Source of the DNA: Epiperipatus broadwayi
Lineage: Eukaryota; Onychophora; Udeonychophora; Euonychophora; Peripatidae
Direction: 5' to 3'
NCBI GenBank assembly: GCA_028023455.1
Contig: JAQFVV010000519.1
Coordinates: 154,501-218,500 of the forward strand
DNA length: 64,000 nucleotides
Shown here: one piece after another, positions 39,028 to 51,089 of the stretch
Layout of the letters: the number at the start of each line of letters is the position of its first letter
How positions within the stretch are numbered: position 1 is the first letter of the stretch
Notes under the pieces: generated by a model
What the model was told of the DNA's origin: nothing
What the model saw: only the letters and a program-made list of their open reading frames with translations
The model's database searches: none
Position numbers and translations under genes: made by a program

Positions 39028-39420
39028 ACAGACTTTCAGACAATCCACCACTCTCCACACTATCTCATAACACTGATACACTTGAACACATATATGTATT
39101 TCATGCTAAAGCAGCAATCATCAATTGGTCCAGATTACCATCTCTACACATATGTGATATAAGTGCTCAAACATATATTAAGATAGCCAATCCTCATACT
39201 TTAATTGACAGATTTCAACCTACTCCACACTCCAACTCTTCAACTGTCCATCCAATATATGTGTAGAGATGGTAATCTGGACCAACTGATGATTGCTGGT
39301 TTAGCATGAAACACATATATTGGTGATTATTTATTTTTTCAACATATATGTGTTCAAGTGTATATACCTTATATATTACATATATAGACACAGGTATATA
39401 ATAAGCCTGTGGCTTTCAGT
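39028..39420. repeat. Diverged foldback copy of the 474-bp unit family
   Basis: A plus-orientation piece (gacagactttcagacaatcc to tccaatatatgtg) meets a minus-orientation piece (ggtaatctggaccaactgat to aataagcctgtgg). Both match the units at 10574-12620. Coding signals are absent. Confidence 0.8.
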
Positions 39421-39429
39421 TATCATAAA

Positions 39430-40200
39430 TACTTTATTTAGGTCTCTAGAAACTAGATCTAAAATACTAACTCAAAAGTCAGCACTTATATGTGCGTATA
39501 TTGTCAATTATAACACATATGTAAATTTTGATCATTTTTTGTTGTTATTGAATATAGTAATAGCCTCTGCAATATAGCATCACAAAAAAACATCAAAGGT
39601 ACACTTATAATAATTAATAAAACAAGTTATAAATTTCGTGAATTTCTTTTTTAAATGATCATTAGATATAGCTTACCAATAGCTCTAAACAAGCTTTATA
39701 TTTAGAGACCTTGATAATTAATCAATAAATACCTGTCAAACAAAAGTTGACTTTATTTAGTTTGATAAAAAAAAAGAACTTATGAACTGAAACTAAATTG
39801 TAAATTATATCTATGTTTTGTTTATTAATTATTATAAGGGTACCTTTGATGGCTTTTGTGATGCGATATTGCAGAGGCTATTACTATATGGTGAAACTGA
39901 GATGAATTCAGACCCATATAGCTATCTAGTTTGCAAAGCTGGATTTGAAGACATTTATGTGTCCAAAAAATTCAGACTTTCAAATTGATAGAAACGTGTT
40001 TTATAGGTGCTGACTTTTGAATTAGTATTTTAGATCTACTTTCTAGAGACCCAGCCCTCTACTGACATAAGCCTTAAGCTCGAAACCAATTGGTTTGAAG
40101 GTACGGTCTTAACAATAGAGATTTTGAATTCTTTCTCTTTAGGCACTTATAAAAATAAAGCTTGTTTAGAGCTATTGGTAAGCTCCATCTAGTGATATAA
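39430..40200. mobile_element. Nested inverted repeats downstream of the foldback copy
   Basis: Arms 39430-39490 and 40000-40055 are inverted matches (ctagatctaaaatactaa). Arms 39556-39620 and 39823-39889 also match in inverse (tagtaatagcctctgcaata). A third pair, about 39655-39700 and 40155-40200, shares ccaatagctctaaacaagct inverted. The block at 39617-39692 is shared with 12628-12706 after the first array. Confidence 0.7.
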
Positions 40201-40467
40201 ATATATTGTGACGACCACATGAAATCGTTGTCACATGTATATACATATTAATAAGGGTAAATAATTTAGATACCACAAATTTAAAAGAAAAAAAAAGAAA
40301 AAAAAGTTCAGATTTAGTTAAATGTTCGAAAATTACTTTTGATTTTATTGTAAGAGAAGGGGAGTGGGGTGCATAAAAATGTGTCTTTTTCTCTCTTTAA
40401 ACTACTTATTATAATAATTAATACGATTGAAATAACGATTCAAAAAATAATAATAATAAATAAAAAA

Positions 40468-40843
40468 GGAAAAACATTGGAAATATATTGCTATTAGAAG
40501 TTATTGAAGGAAGAGATTAAAATGAATTATAAACGTGTAATAAAAAAAGAAAAAATATATAATGTAAAATAATATCTTTGTACAAAATGATGAACAATAG
40601 AGGAACAAATCTAAAGAAAAAAGTTTCATTTATAAGGGAAGAACATTTGAAATATATTACTATTAGAAGTTATTGAAGAAAGAGAAGATAAAATGAATTA
40701 TAAACTTGTAATAAAAAAATAAAATAAATATAATGTCAAATAATATATTTGAATGAAATGAAAGTGATAAAATATGTTTAACTAATTACATTCCGCAAAC
40801 AATAGAGGAACGGATCTAAAGGAAAAAGTTGTATTTATAATTA
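40468..40843 (+). repeat. Diverged tandem duplication of about 170-200 bp
   Basis: Blocks with attagaagttattgaa and aacaatagaggaac occur twice in the same order, at 40468-40636 and 40637-40843. Confidence 0.65.
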
Positions 40844-40849
40844 TACATT

Positions 40850-41945
40850 CTTTGCCCTGATAATAATTTATTGGAAATTGTAAAATTTTTAATTAATTAA
40901 TTTCCAATAAACAATAGATAAAGGAAAAAGAAAGAAGAAATTACCATTACGATTACTACTTTGGAATTGGAGAGATCAGCAGCAAAGAAATAAATAAAAG
41001 AAATGTGTGGCTAGTGGCTTTAAAGGGACATGGGTTCATGGTCGATTCGCCTGACCACTGACTCTCGATGAAATAACATCGGTGCCTCACCTGCTAGATA
41101 GACTGTAGCTTCTGTATGCTGAAAGATATAAAAAGAAACTAAATAACCAAGAAGAACTAAGGGCTGAAAATAGACTAGCAACATAAAATTATATTTTAAA
41201 AAAATGTCTTATCCAGCTGAAAAGTCTGCAGAGAACCTACCATCTCTAAAAAAGAAGTAGGTGAACTCCCACAAGACAGTATAGAGCGCCCAGAAGAACT
41301 GCAAATGAGAATATGTGCAAATCCTAGGTAAACGTTTAGTTATAGCAAACAAATATGCATGCATGCATTTTCTGTTGTTTAAATTTTACAATATTAAAAA
41401 AAAATAATAAGAAGAAGAACTAATTTTGAAAAGAATAATCTTTTGAACATAGAATACTACCATATAAAAGATTCCAAGATAGAGCAGTTTATATCATTTT
41501 AATATTCAATGTATTATTTATTCTGTTTTATTGTTATTATGTAATATAATGTTAGTGTGTGTGTGTGTTATTAAATATTATTTACTATTTCTAAAGGTTG
41601 TTTAGACTTGCTTTATTCTTCTGTCACCAAGCTACGAAGAAGGGAAATTTGTCTAATTTATTGGTTAAAAGTTAATGATTTATTTTAAAAAAATATTTGT
41701 TGTGCTTCTTGTATTGTGGTAATCTCAAAATTTAAAAATATATTTCAAGTGCAGGAGATTTGTGAACTTATTCTTATGAATATTTTTTTTTGTTCAGCAG
41801 TCAAAAGTTCTTGATTGGAAAAGATAACGTCGAGTTAATACGTTCGTTTTGCTTTGGGGTTCGATCAAGGGTACAGATATAATGTTAAATTTATATTGTA
41901 TTTGCTCTCAGTTTGAATTGTAACATCGGATAATACCATATCGAT
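40850..41945. other. No gene recognised; intron sequence
   Basis: Slightly less AT-rich near 40960-41340, with no convincing ORF. A short (TG)n run lies at 41555-41568. Confidence 0.35.
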
Positions 41946-41971
41946 TACAATATATATATATATATATATAT

Positions 41972-42083
41972 AAGGGATTTGAACTCAGATCTTCAAGCAC
42001 ACACCAACTATCCACACTATCTCAATTGCATGATATAGTGTGGATAGTTGGTGGGTGCTTGAAAGTCTGACTTCAAATCCCCT
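41972..42083. repeat. Imperfect hairpin of about 49-bp arms
   Basis: Arms 41972-42020 and 42035-42083 are inverted (ccaactatccacactat) with a 14-base loop. It is preceded by a TA run and ends about 100 bp before the CTLD exon at 42185. Confidence 0.8.
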
Positions 42084-42184
42084 ATATTTACAATTAAATT
42101 CCAGGTTTGTGAAGAATGTCTGCTTTTTAAATATATATATATTATTTAAACATCCTATTTAAATATAAATCAATTTTTATACAG

Positions 42185-42361
42185 AAACATACAAATGGAT
42201 AGATAATAGTCCACTTACCTTTGAAGACTGGGCTTCTGGAGAACCATCAATAACAGAATATATAGGGCAAAAAGAAAAATGTGTTGAAATGAACATGAAT
42301 TTTAAATGGAATGATATAGACTGTTCACATAAAAGATCATTTATTTGTAAAGCAATTAAAG
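42185..42361 (+). CDS. C-type lectin-like domain exon, C-terminal half (multi-CTLD gene)
   Basis: This exon completes the CTLD begun at 21010-21270. The acceptor is tttttatacag and the donor gtgaga follows 42361. It is 177 nt and phase 1-1; joined to the upstream exon it restores the codon across the intron and gives a whole domain of about 130 residues. The reading includes YKWIDN, FEDWASGEPS, the cysteine in EKCVEM, the calcium-site motif WND in KWNDIDC, and the last cysteine in SFICK. WND is kept but EPN has become EPS, so sugar specificity is uncertain. The uniform phase-1 boundaries are typical of extracellular modules spread by exon duplication or shuffling. A hairpin repeat lies about 100 bp upstream and Penelope debris about 210 bp downstream. 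No further CTLD exon was recognised downstream. Confidence 0.85.
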
Positions 42362-42448
42362 GTGAGAAATAAAAACTTAAACAATATATATAAATACATG
42401 CATAAATGTAAAAGACATTATCCAGGATCATCTGTATATGATTTATTG

Positions 42449-42454
<6 letters not shown>

Positions 42455-42515
<61 letters not shown>

Positions 42516-42526
42516 TCCGAGTTAAA

Positions 42527-42576
<50 letters not shown>
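42455..42576. repeat. (CA)n(TA)n microsatellite with embedded Penelope end
   Basis: A CA run, then a TA run broken by attcatccgagttaaaaaaa, which is a Penelope terminal fragment, then a second TA run. Confidence 0.9.
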
Positions 42577-42580
<4 letters not shown>

Positions 42581-42768
42581 AGGTTCATCCGAGTTAAAAA
42601 AATTTAAATATTGATATACCAACGTTTTGACTTCATCACACAAGTCATCTATTGGGTGATAACAGGCAGAAAGATGTTTGTAGAGGTTCTACAATCACTG
42701 ATTTCAAAAAACGTTAATGTTCCACAAATAGCAAAAATGTTAAATTAAGAATGTTTTTTTTTTTAAAA
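42576..42768 (-). mobile_element. Penelope 3' tail, minus orientation
   Basis: It begins ggttcatccgagttaaa at 42580 and carries the tail through gcaaaaatgttaaattaaga near 42750, matching the 3' part of the element at 15906. It is joined directly to a plus-strand body. Confidence 0.75.
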
Positions 42769-44030
42769 ATTACCAAACCATATTATTTCTTTGATTAAAA
42801 CATTGTCTCTTGAACACATATTTTGTATACAATGGACAGCATTACAGACACGTTTTTGGTACTTATATGGGCTCACCTATCTCAGGAGTAACAGCTGATT
42901 TATTCATGAAAAATATAAAAACTCATGCTTAATCATCGTTGTTAAAATCTCTGATTTGGCTCAGATACATAGATGACACTTTTGTCATATGGCAACATGG
43001 AAAAGATAAATTAGATGTTTTTTTCTTACATGTAAATAATATGCATCCTCATATTAAATTTACAATGGAAACATAGTCTGATGGAAAACTCTCATTTCTT
43101 GATATTCTACTCACCAGAACACCAAATAGTGTATCTTTTTTTATTTAAAGAAAGAATACACACATGGACAGATATTTACATTCTCATCCTCACTCAAATC
43201 AGATAGTTTTCATAGCCAAAACTCTTTTAAATAGAGCATTTAACATTTCAGATAAGTCACATCCAAAAGAAGAAATAAATCATATTAATAGTGTTTTATT
43301 AGCAAATAGTTATAATTATAAATTTATTTAAAAAGCCTTATTTCAGCCCAAAATAAACAAAATAGAAAATAAAAAGATCATAAATCAGCTATTGGGATTT
43401 GTGTTCCATATGTAAAAGGGACTATGGACAGTATTGAATGTATATTAAAATGCTATAATATAAATAAAACATTTTCTACTCATCAAAAGATCAGCAATAT
43501 AATAACCAAGCCTAAGGATTTAATCCCCCATGAATCTCATGGTGTTTAATCATTGCATCAGTGTTAGGAGAGATGAGAATGCTAATGCAGTTAAACAGTA
43601 CTCATCATCATCAGCACTCTCACTCCATACTATAGATTCAGGTCATAAAAATGATTTTTCTAGTACCAGGATCATATCCAGATGTGATAATCTCTACCAG
43701 TGCAAAATTAGAGAAGCCATTGAGATACTTAAAAGGCCAGATTGTATCAATACATGAAATGATACATGCAAACTTCCTCCAATTTGGAAAGATTAAAAAA
43801 AAAAAAAAAAACATTTTTAATTTAACATTTTTACCATTTGTGGAACTTTAGCGTTTTTTGAAATCAGAGATTGTAGCACTTCTTTAACCATCTTTCTACC
43901 TTTTATCACCCAGTAGATGACATGTGTGATCAAGTCAAAACATCGGTATATTAATATTTACAATTTTTTAATGTGGATGAACCCACAAAGTATGTCTTTT
44001 ATATATGCAATCTGTGAAAATCTTCATATC
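42769..44030 (+). pseudogene. Penelope-like element, third copy, decayed
   Basis: The plus-strand body starts at the RT (equivalent of LPDHIIALIKHCLLNTY) and keeps traces of GSPISGV, LRYIDDTFVIW and the endonuclease tail (ISVRRDENANAVKQ, GHKNDFSSTRI, IREAIEILKRPD at 43530-43757). It ends at about 44030 with the terminal gatgaacccacaaa motif. It is much more diverged than the two copies at 15.9-19.6 kb and has many stops, so it is older. With the minus tail before it, it repeats the inverted-tail design. Confidence 0.85.
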
Positions 44031-44035
44031 AACAT

Positions 44036-44875
44036 ATATGTATAACCATTAAAAGGCCTGTATTTTTAAATCATATAATAATTTAAACAAATCTCTTCAA
44101 CACAGTATTCAAATTTTAAATTTTAGATGTAATGAAAAACAAAAAATTAAAAAGGCAATGATAATATATAGTAATGGAAATGGTTTGATGAATAGACAAT
44201 CAAGTAATATAAATATAACAGAATTTTGGGAAATTTGAGTAAATTGAATGATGGGTAATATAAGTTTTTTTGTTTTATATAAATTTGTAATAATTAATGG
44301 TTGATAAAGATTGTCAGTGATACAATCGAAAGTCTTTCCAGCAAACTATATATTTTATTTAAAATTTATATACTGTGTTGAATAGATTTGTTTGAATATA
44401 TATATTTATATTAAATGTAAAAATATAATGCCCATTATAAAAATATTATATATAATATAGAAACAAACAATTTAACAGTAAAAAAATATTATATTTAAAA
44501 TTCTTTAGTAGCACTTTCAATAACATGGTATTCCTTGTTGGCTTTAACTGAATTTCAATTTTTAATGTTGCATAAATTTTAATAAGCTGTGTATGGTCAT
44601 ATTTGCAACTTGCTTATTAATAATATTATCTTTCTATTTATCTATTAAAATTGCTTCTTTAATTTTTTCTCTTTTTATCATTGCTTTATTCCATTAATAT
44701 TTTTACTTCATTAATATTAAATGTAAACCTATAATTACAAGTTTTTTCATGGTCAAGGAATGCTGAAGCTATATTAAATTGACTATATTATTTTTAATCT
44801 GATTATATTATAATTGATGCTATTTTAATCTTTTTTTCACAGAACACCTCGATTCACCAATATATATATATATAT
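44036..44875. other. No gene recognised
   Basis: AT-rich sequence, probably intron or 3' flank of the CTLD gene. Confidence 0.4.
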
Positions 44876-44879
44876 TATA

Positions 44880-45025
44880 ACAGTTGGGGATGATGATGAA
44901 GTTTTCAGTCTTATCGTATCTGCCGAACAGGGCGCCAGCTAGGCTGATTTGAACCTAGAAAATTTATAAAGTTGACAGATACCCGCTGTTAAGACTGCGA
45001 CCACCAGCCCAAGTCACTAGCTCAT
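44880..45025 (-). mobile_element. Possible second tRNA-derived SINE
   Basis: The minus strand has an A-box-like GGGCTGGTGGTCGCAG (about 45012-44995) and a good B box GGTTCAAATC (44955-44946). A TCATCATC-rich 3' part follows to about 44880. The A box is weak and only one copy is seen. Confidence 0.4.
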
Positions 45026-45529
45026 AGAGTAGCAGAGATTTTAAACATTTTTATAAGTTTTAATAGATTTAGATTCTCAAAATATATTAATATTTAAAAC
45101 AATAAAATAAAAGAAGCCAATGCCAGTAATTAACACACAAATAGATTTTATTAACGCACATTTAAACTTGAGGAACTTTAATTTATTTAGATTGTAACAT
45201 TAATTTTTTTTTAAATTTAAATTTAAATTACTATTTAAATAGACCACACAGATAGATATTTAAATTATATTTTACTTTAGCATGTCGAGTATAGGTAGTC
45301 TACATAGATTTTTTTCACTTAAAACTTATCAAAACATTCATTCAATCTCAGATTAAAAGATCGTAGTCAACCCAATGCCTGTTTCCAGATATATACTCAC
45401 AATCAATGCAATATGAAGATGCTAGCATAAAACCACACTGATAGGAATGTGCATCTGACAGCATGATATTATTTGAAGAAAATGATCTGTGTCTAGAACA
45501 GGAATGTGCATCTGTCAGACTGAGGAATC

Positions 45530-45733
45530 ATGTATATAATTTTTTTAAAGAGAGCTACACATGGGGGAAACAGTCTTCTGCCAACTTATAATCCCTCTAG
45601 AACTAGAAGGGGTCAATGGTGCAGGAAATACATCTGTGACCATTGCAATGATATGACTGCCTCTTTGGGGTCATGCATTCAGTTGGGCACATTGCCCTGT
45701 ATGATAAACATGCTTCACACTAGATTAATATAA
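45530..45733 (+). other. Short unrecognised ORF
   Basis: The frame of 67 codons reads through RRGQWCRKYICDHCN and TASLGSCIQLG, less AT-rich than its surroundings and with a CxxC pair. It may be a fragment of an unknown element or exon. No splice signals were assigned. Confidence 0.2.
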
Positions 45734-45739
45734 ACACCC

Positions 45740-47354
45740 ATATATCTCTCCACAAGCATTGCCCTAACTATGAAACAAATAGCCTGAAATTAAAATCCCT
45801 AAACTAAACATAAACAAATTTAAACAAAGTTATTAATCTTAATCCATGCAGCTATCTACACCCAACTTTAAATTTAATACATTTTAGTTAAAAAATAATA
45901 CACACACACAAAAAAAATGAAATGGAAATGATTGCTTAAACATCTGCATAAAAAATATTAATAATTGAATTTGCATTCTTTAATTCAGATAAGAGTTCTT
46001 ATTTTCAGCTATTAATTCATTGCAATTTTAGAAAAGTTCTTATTAGATAGACACAAGAGTTTATACTTTACGGATTTAGCAGATTTAGAAGTCCATCTTC
46101 ATGATCACTTTCGTAGATTTTGTCCTTCTTTGAAATGAAACCACTACTTGCCATTCATTTGGTCAGGAACTGTCATCCAGAGGCCTCAGCTAGTTGTCTG
46201 GAAAATTTAATTTATTGCAGACTTCCACATCGTGAAAATCTGCATTGTAGCTAGTTATCATGATATAGTCATAGTCATCTCTCAGATAAAAATTATAATA
46301 ATCATTTGGCTTTTATATTTTTCTTAGCCTCTTATCATTAGATCTTGGGATTCACTGAGCCAGACATCACTAATCCTCTCGTGTTTCAGTTATGGTCCAT
46401 GCTGTCATTTCCGTGCTTGCATTGGGTCATTTAATTTCTTTGTCTGACCATTTAATTTATTTTAAATTCCTCAAGGGCCAGCTTGCTTTTGAACAATCAT
46501 TTAATTAATAAGACAATCATTTCCATTTTCTAAGATTATAAAAATCAACATTATTTTTATTTTTAAAATATCAATCTTTATATTTTACTTTTTTTTTACG
46601 ATAAAAATACTTTTAAATACTTTTTCTTAAAATAGTTTAAGTTTTCAATCTGTGCGACAATATATATATATATATATTAAACAACTTTTACTTTTCAGTT
46701 TTTAAGTTTTTTTCTTTTTAATAAATAAATTTTATTTACGATCTTTTTATTTTCATTTTAAAATATAGTGATGGGATATTATATTCCGTTACAATATATA
46801 TATATATATTACACCACATGAAATCTTATATATATTACATTACTTCTTTGCAATTTAGGAATTATACACTTATAAGTATTAATCAATCGATTAACATTGA
46901 GAGGAACTCAAAATGAATTATTGTACTTTTCTTTAAATATATTCTTAATTAATTTAGATGGAAAGTTATTTAAAAAGGACATAGATATTCATTTTTTTAT
47001 TATCTAAGGTATGATTGCAACCCCTCTTATTATTATTAAATGAATTTACTGTACACAAAATTTGTTTTTTATCATAACCAACCTTTAAAATTTATTAGCA
47101 AAGACTTCTATATTTATAATTTTACCACTACTATATTTACATAATTTATCATTGTGATGCAAAAACGATTTCAGTCTTACCATTTTCTATATCATTGGCA
47201 CACATGATTTAAAATGAATATACTTTAAAAATTAATTTATAATTTAAATGAGTAGCATCTCTAAATATTTGTTAAAGCAAAAAAAAGATTATCACATAAT
47301 TGAAAGCGGTTACTAAAGAATTTAAAATATAACATCTTTTTATTATTAAATTGT
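45740..47354. other. No gene recognised
   Basis: AT-rich, with short TA runs near 46661 and 46797. Confidence 0.4.
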
Positions 47355-47385
47355 TATATATATATATATATATATTGTTTATATA

Positions 47386-47443
<58 letters not shown>
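47355..47443. repeat. (TA)n microsatellite
   Basis: TA-rich tract directly next to the left edge of the 1.9-kb direct repeat. Confidence 0.9.
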
Positions 47444-47445
<2 letters not shown>

Positions 47446-49464
47446 ACAGGAAAACCCGGTATTAATTTTGTTGTTCATATAAATGTCTAAATAATTTAAT
47501 CTGTTGACCATGTAAGATAGTAAACACAAAACTAAGTCTGTATAGTCACCATAACACCTGCAGATAGAATTTGAACATTACCTACTATATTGAGTTAAAA
47601 TACAAATCCCCTGATCTTAATGAACTCTTAAGAAATAAAATCTATGAATCTTATATCACGATGAATGTTAAAAAGATAAAAAAAAAAAGAAATCTACCTT
47701 GTGGCCATTATTTCATTAAAAAGACAAACAACAATTCAGAAAAAAGTATATTTATGAGCGTTATTTAATAAAGTGACTCAAAGTGCCAATCTAACAAGTA
47801 CCATAAGAATTATGCTTGTCCTATTTAAGTAATCTTAGAACTATTGCTAATTAGGTGCCTGGACCTTTTAACTAGCTCAAATCTCAGGGCTGGGAAGTAA
47901 CAGTACCTTTCAGGCTAAATGGAAGTAAATGGTTAAATCTTCTTAGTTGGAATGAGCTCTCCCTTATTTCTATGCTTTTCAACTTAAATCATGTATATTT
48001 GAAATTGCTACTTTGTACTCCCTACTTCTAAATGTTTATTCCCTCAACACACAATCTATTTCTTTATCAAATTTATGGTTTAGAGTTTAAAAGTATGTGT
48101 AACATAATTTCTTATTCTGAAAAGCATACTTAACTCATTTTGCGAGACATATTGATAGGGAGAGAGAGGTAGGCCAATATAAGTGATAAACATGTTCGTT
48201 AATGAATTTGTTTTAAGTAAGTGTACAATTTCTTACTATTCCATTTAATTAAATATTGAGAAAATAGAAAAATATATATAATTTATATATCAAATGATAA
48301 CATAAAAAGACAAAAATGAAATTAGTTAAATATAAATGAACCTATAATGAAACAGCATAAGTAAAAATGCATTCATATATTACAAATTAAATTATATAGT
48401 TGTACATAATCATTAAACCTTTAGGTAGTAATGATAAGCCATTTTCAGTTCACTTAAGACAATAAAAATTAGTCATATTTACCTTGGAATACCCAGGATT
48501 TTAAAAATGGGTTTATTTCCATGTAAGCTTGTTTCAATGATCCAAATGAAATCTATGAATTCTTTATTGTCAAAGAATAAAACAAAAAGTTTCTGCTAAT
48601 AAGAAAAGTCCAGCATTGTGACCATCCATTTTGTGGTATTGCTTGGATAGAGAACAAAATGACATCTTATTGGAAGCTTTCTTCATGTGTATGGTTCAAG
48701 ATTCATTCCTTACTGGATTATATTAGTGGCATATAGGTAGGGTCCTTTGAGTTCTTGGACACTCATGGCATTAAACAGGAACAGCTATATATTTGGAGTT
48801 TATGGTGCTCACCTTACACATATTTGTTCTGCTCCAGCATTACGATTGTAGCAATTATATATGTTGATATTGTCAAATCCATTTTTCTTCTCAAGATGGT
48901 GGATTAAAGTATTTTTATTATTTCATTTTTTATAATACAAGCATGGCCACACCAGTAATCTTAGCAAACAAAAAAAAATATTAAAACAACATTTCTGTCT
49001 GAAAAGCACTCTTGCTCGCTCAGATTTTTCTTTCTAACTAATTAATTTCTCAAATTGCTTTACTTCTCAAAATAGTTTGTCAGCATTCAGATCTCTATTT
49101 CATAGGCATGCTTTTAACATTTTTTTTCTTTTTTGGCTGTACATTTACTTAAGATTTTCTGGAATTTTTGAGTTGCTAAGTAATGGAACAATAGACACAA
49201 AATTGCTTCATGGTAGACATATCAAAGTTCTTTCATTAATCTCATTAAAATACAATATACCATAACAAAAGAAAAATATACAGTTGAAATAATTAATAAT
49301 ACAAAAAAATATATATTTGTGTATAACTGCATGCCCACAATTTATTAATACATATTTTTCTGAATGTATTCTAAAACAAATCCATAACTATAAACATCTT
49401 TTGCTTTCATTTTTTTTTTAAATAATAAAAAAAAAACTTTTAAACTTTATCTCTTTCTTCGACA
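47441..49464. repeat. Large direct repeat, left copy (candidate LTR)
   Basis: It starts tgacaggaaaacccggtatt and matches 58029 onward in direct orientation to at least 49350, with scattered indels. Its limits read TG and, at 49464, CA, as LTRs do. No protein is encoded. If it is an LTR, it is the 3' LTR of the minus-strand gypsy element at 54.4-58.0 kb. Confidence 0.7.
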
Positions 49465-49517
49465 TATATATATATGTTTCTTTATATATATATATTCTAA
49501 CCTAATAAAGAAGAGAA

Positions 49518-49672
49518 GATTCCTAATTAATATGTAATCCATCCGGAAAAGTATACCCTTCCGACTACTCTTGGTATAGGCAGGAGAGACGATTCCTAAT
49601 TATATTAGGAAATCCCTCCGGAAGCTCCTTAACTTCCGTCTCACGCCTCGTCTACTGTTGGTATATGCCGGT
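49518..49672 (+). repeat. Tandem pair of about 75-bp GC-richer units
   Basis: Two diverged units start gattcctaatta (49518 and 49591), carry ccggaa in the middle and share ttggtata. GC is clearly above the surroundings. Function unknown. Confidence 0.55.
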
Positions 49673-49679
49673 ATAATAA

Positions 49680-51085
49680 TTAACTTTACTTTACCCAATA
49701 ATAATAATACGTTATACGTTAGGTTAGTTATAATAATTCAGCCACAGCGATATGCAGTTCAGACAGAGATAGAATTTTAAAAAAAATATCATTAATAAAA
49801 TAAATTTAAAAAGAAATTTATTAATAAACTACAATTCTTTCTCTATCCAAAACACATTCTCTGAGCTGTAAGTACGTGCACTGTACGACAATGATGATGA
49901 TGATTTTTCATGTCACTGACTAAGACAAAACATTTATTAATTTGCCAATATGATTTCAATATTTTTGTTATTATACAATTAGATGTTTCAATCTCTTAAG
50001 CCATGCCACGCTTGTAATATTGATCTGAATTTGATCAATTATTAATTTAAGAGCACTTATAATAATGACACTAATCTCAGGGTTCTCTGTTATATTTAAT
50101 AAAATTGCTCGGCAGTATTGTGTTGTCGCATTTGACTGACATTCTGGTCGGCTATAGGAAACATTTACCTTATTTAAATTCTAGGTGTCTTCATCCACAT
50201 ATCAACTATTATAATATTTTAAAAAATGATAACCAGATTCAATAACAACGCATAATTTGGAATAATATAGCCTTTTAAATCCAGAATCTCAGTCGGAATG
50301 ATGAAAAGACAAGGGTGCTTTTGTGTCCTTCCATTATCCTTGACAACACAATAATTTCACTAAGATGTATTACTTAGACACTTTACTTAAATGTGTATTC
50401 AACAATGTGCAACCAAAAATAGTAGTTTGGGATAAAATGATTTTACACACATATAAAATAAAATTAAATGTCTTGGTTTGAAGTCTTCAACTCCATAAAT
50501 AATTTTTATTAAATTAAAATATAATGAAATGTTTTGATCTGCTTACAATTGTCTATCTGGTATTTTGAATTTAAGATTTCATAAATGATTTTGGACCCAA
50601 GAAAGTATTGCAAGTATTATACCAATACACTTTTATTTAGCACTTAAGAAAAATGACTCAAAACAACTTGTAATAAGATGATAATTTATTATTAATTTAT
50701 AACAAAATTCTAACTTTTTATTATGCTTTAACAAAAATATCTTTTATGATTAACATAATAAACAAACATATACAATTTATTCGATCCCATATGGATAAAA
50801 CAAAATATAACTAATATTAATTCGTCTATACTTTTAGACTTGGATTCGAACTACTTCTTCATCTTCTTTTTACATTTATGTAAAATTGAATATAACAAAA
50901 TAAATAGTATTATCGATACATTAACTCATTCGTTTAGTGTATCTTTTATGAACGGTTACTTAAATTTATTGACTAACGATCTGTTTTAAAACAAAAATAA
51001 TCTGATTTTAGGCAATGCGTACAAACGATTTTTATTATCATATCTTTAATTAAATGATAGTTTTTATTTAGATAACTTATTATAA
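49680..51085. other. No gene recognised
   Basis: Mixed AT-rich sequence between the left 1.9-kb repeat and the NUMT. It may include 3' sequence of the gypsy element, but nothing was recognised. Confidence 0.35.
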
Positions 51086-51089
51086 TTTA

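Noticed and set aside
41000-41110. Possible tRNA-like promoter (tggctagtgg and ggtcgattcgcc)
   Set aside because: The A-box spacing is wrong by one base and the B box fits poorly.
48000-49265. Short ORFs inside the 1.9-kb repeat
   Set aside because: The equivalent frame is not conserved in the copy at 58.0-59.9 kb, so they are not coding.
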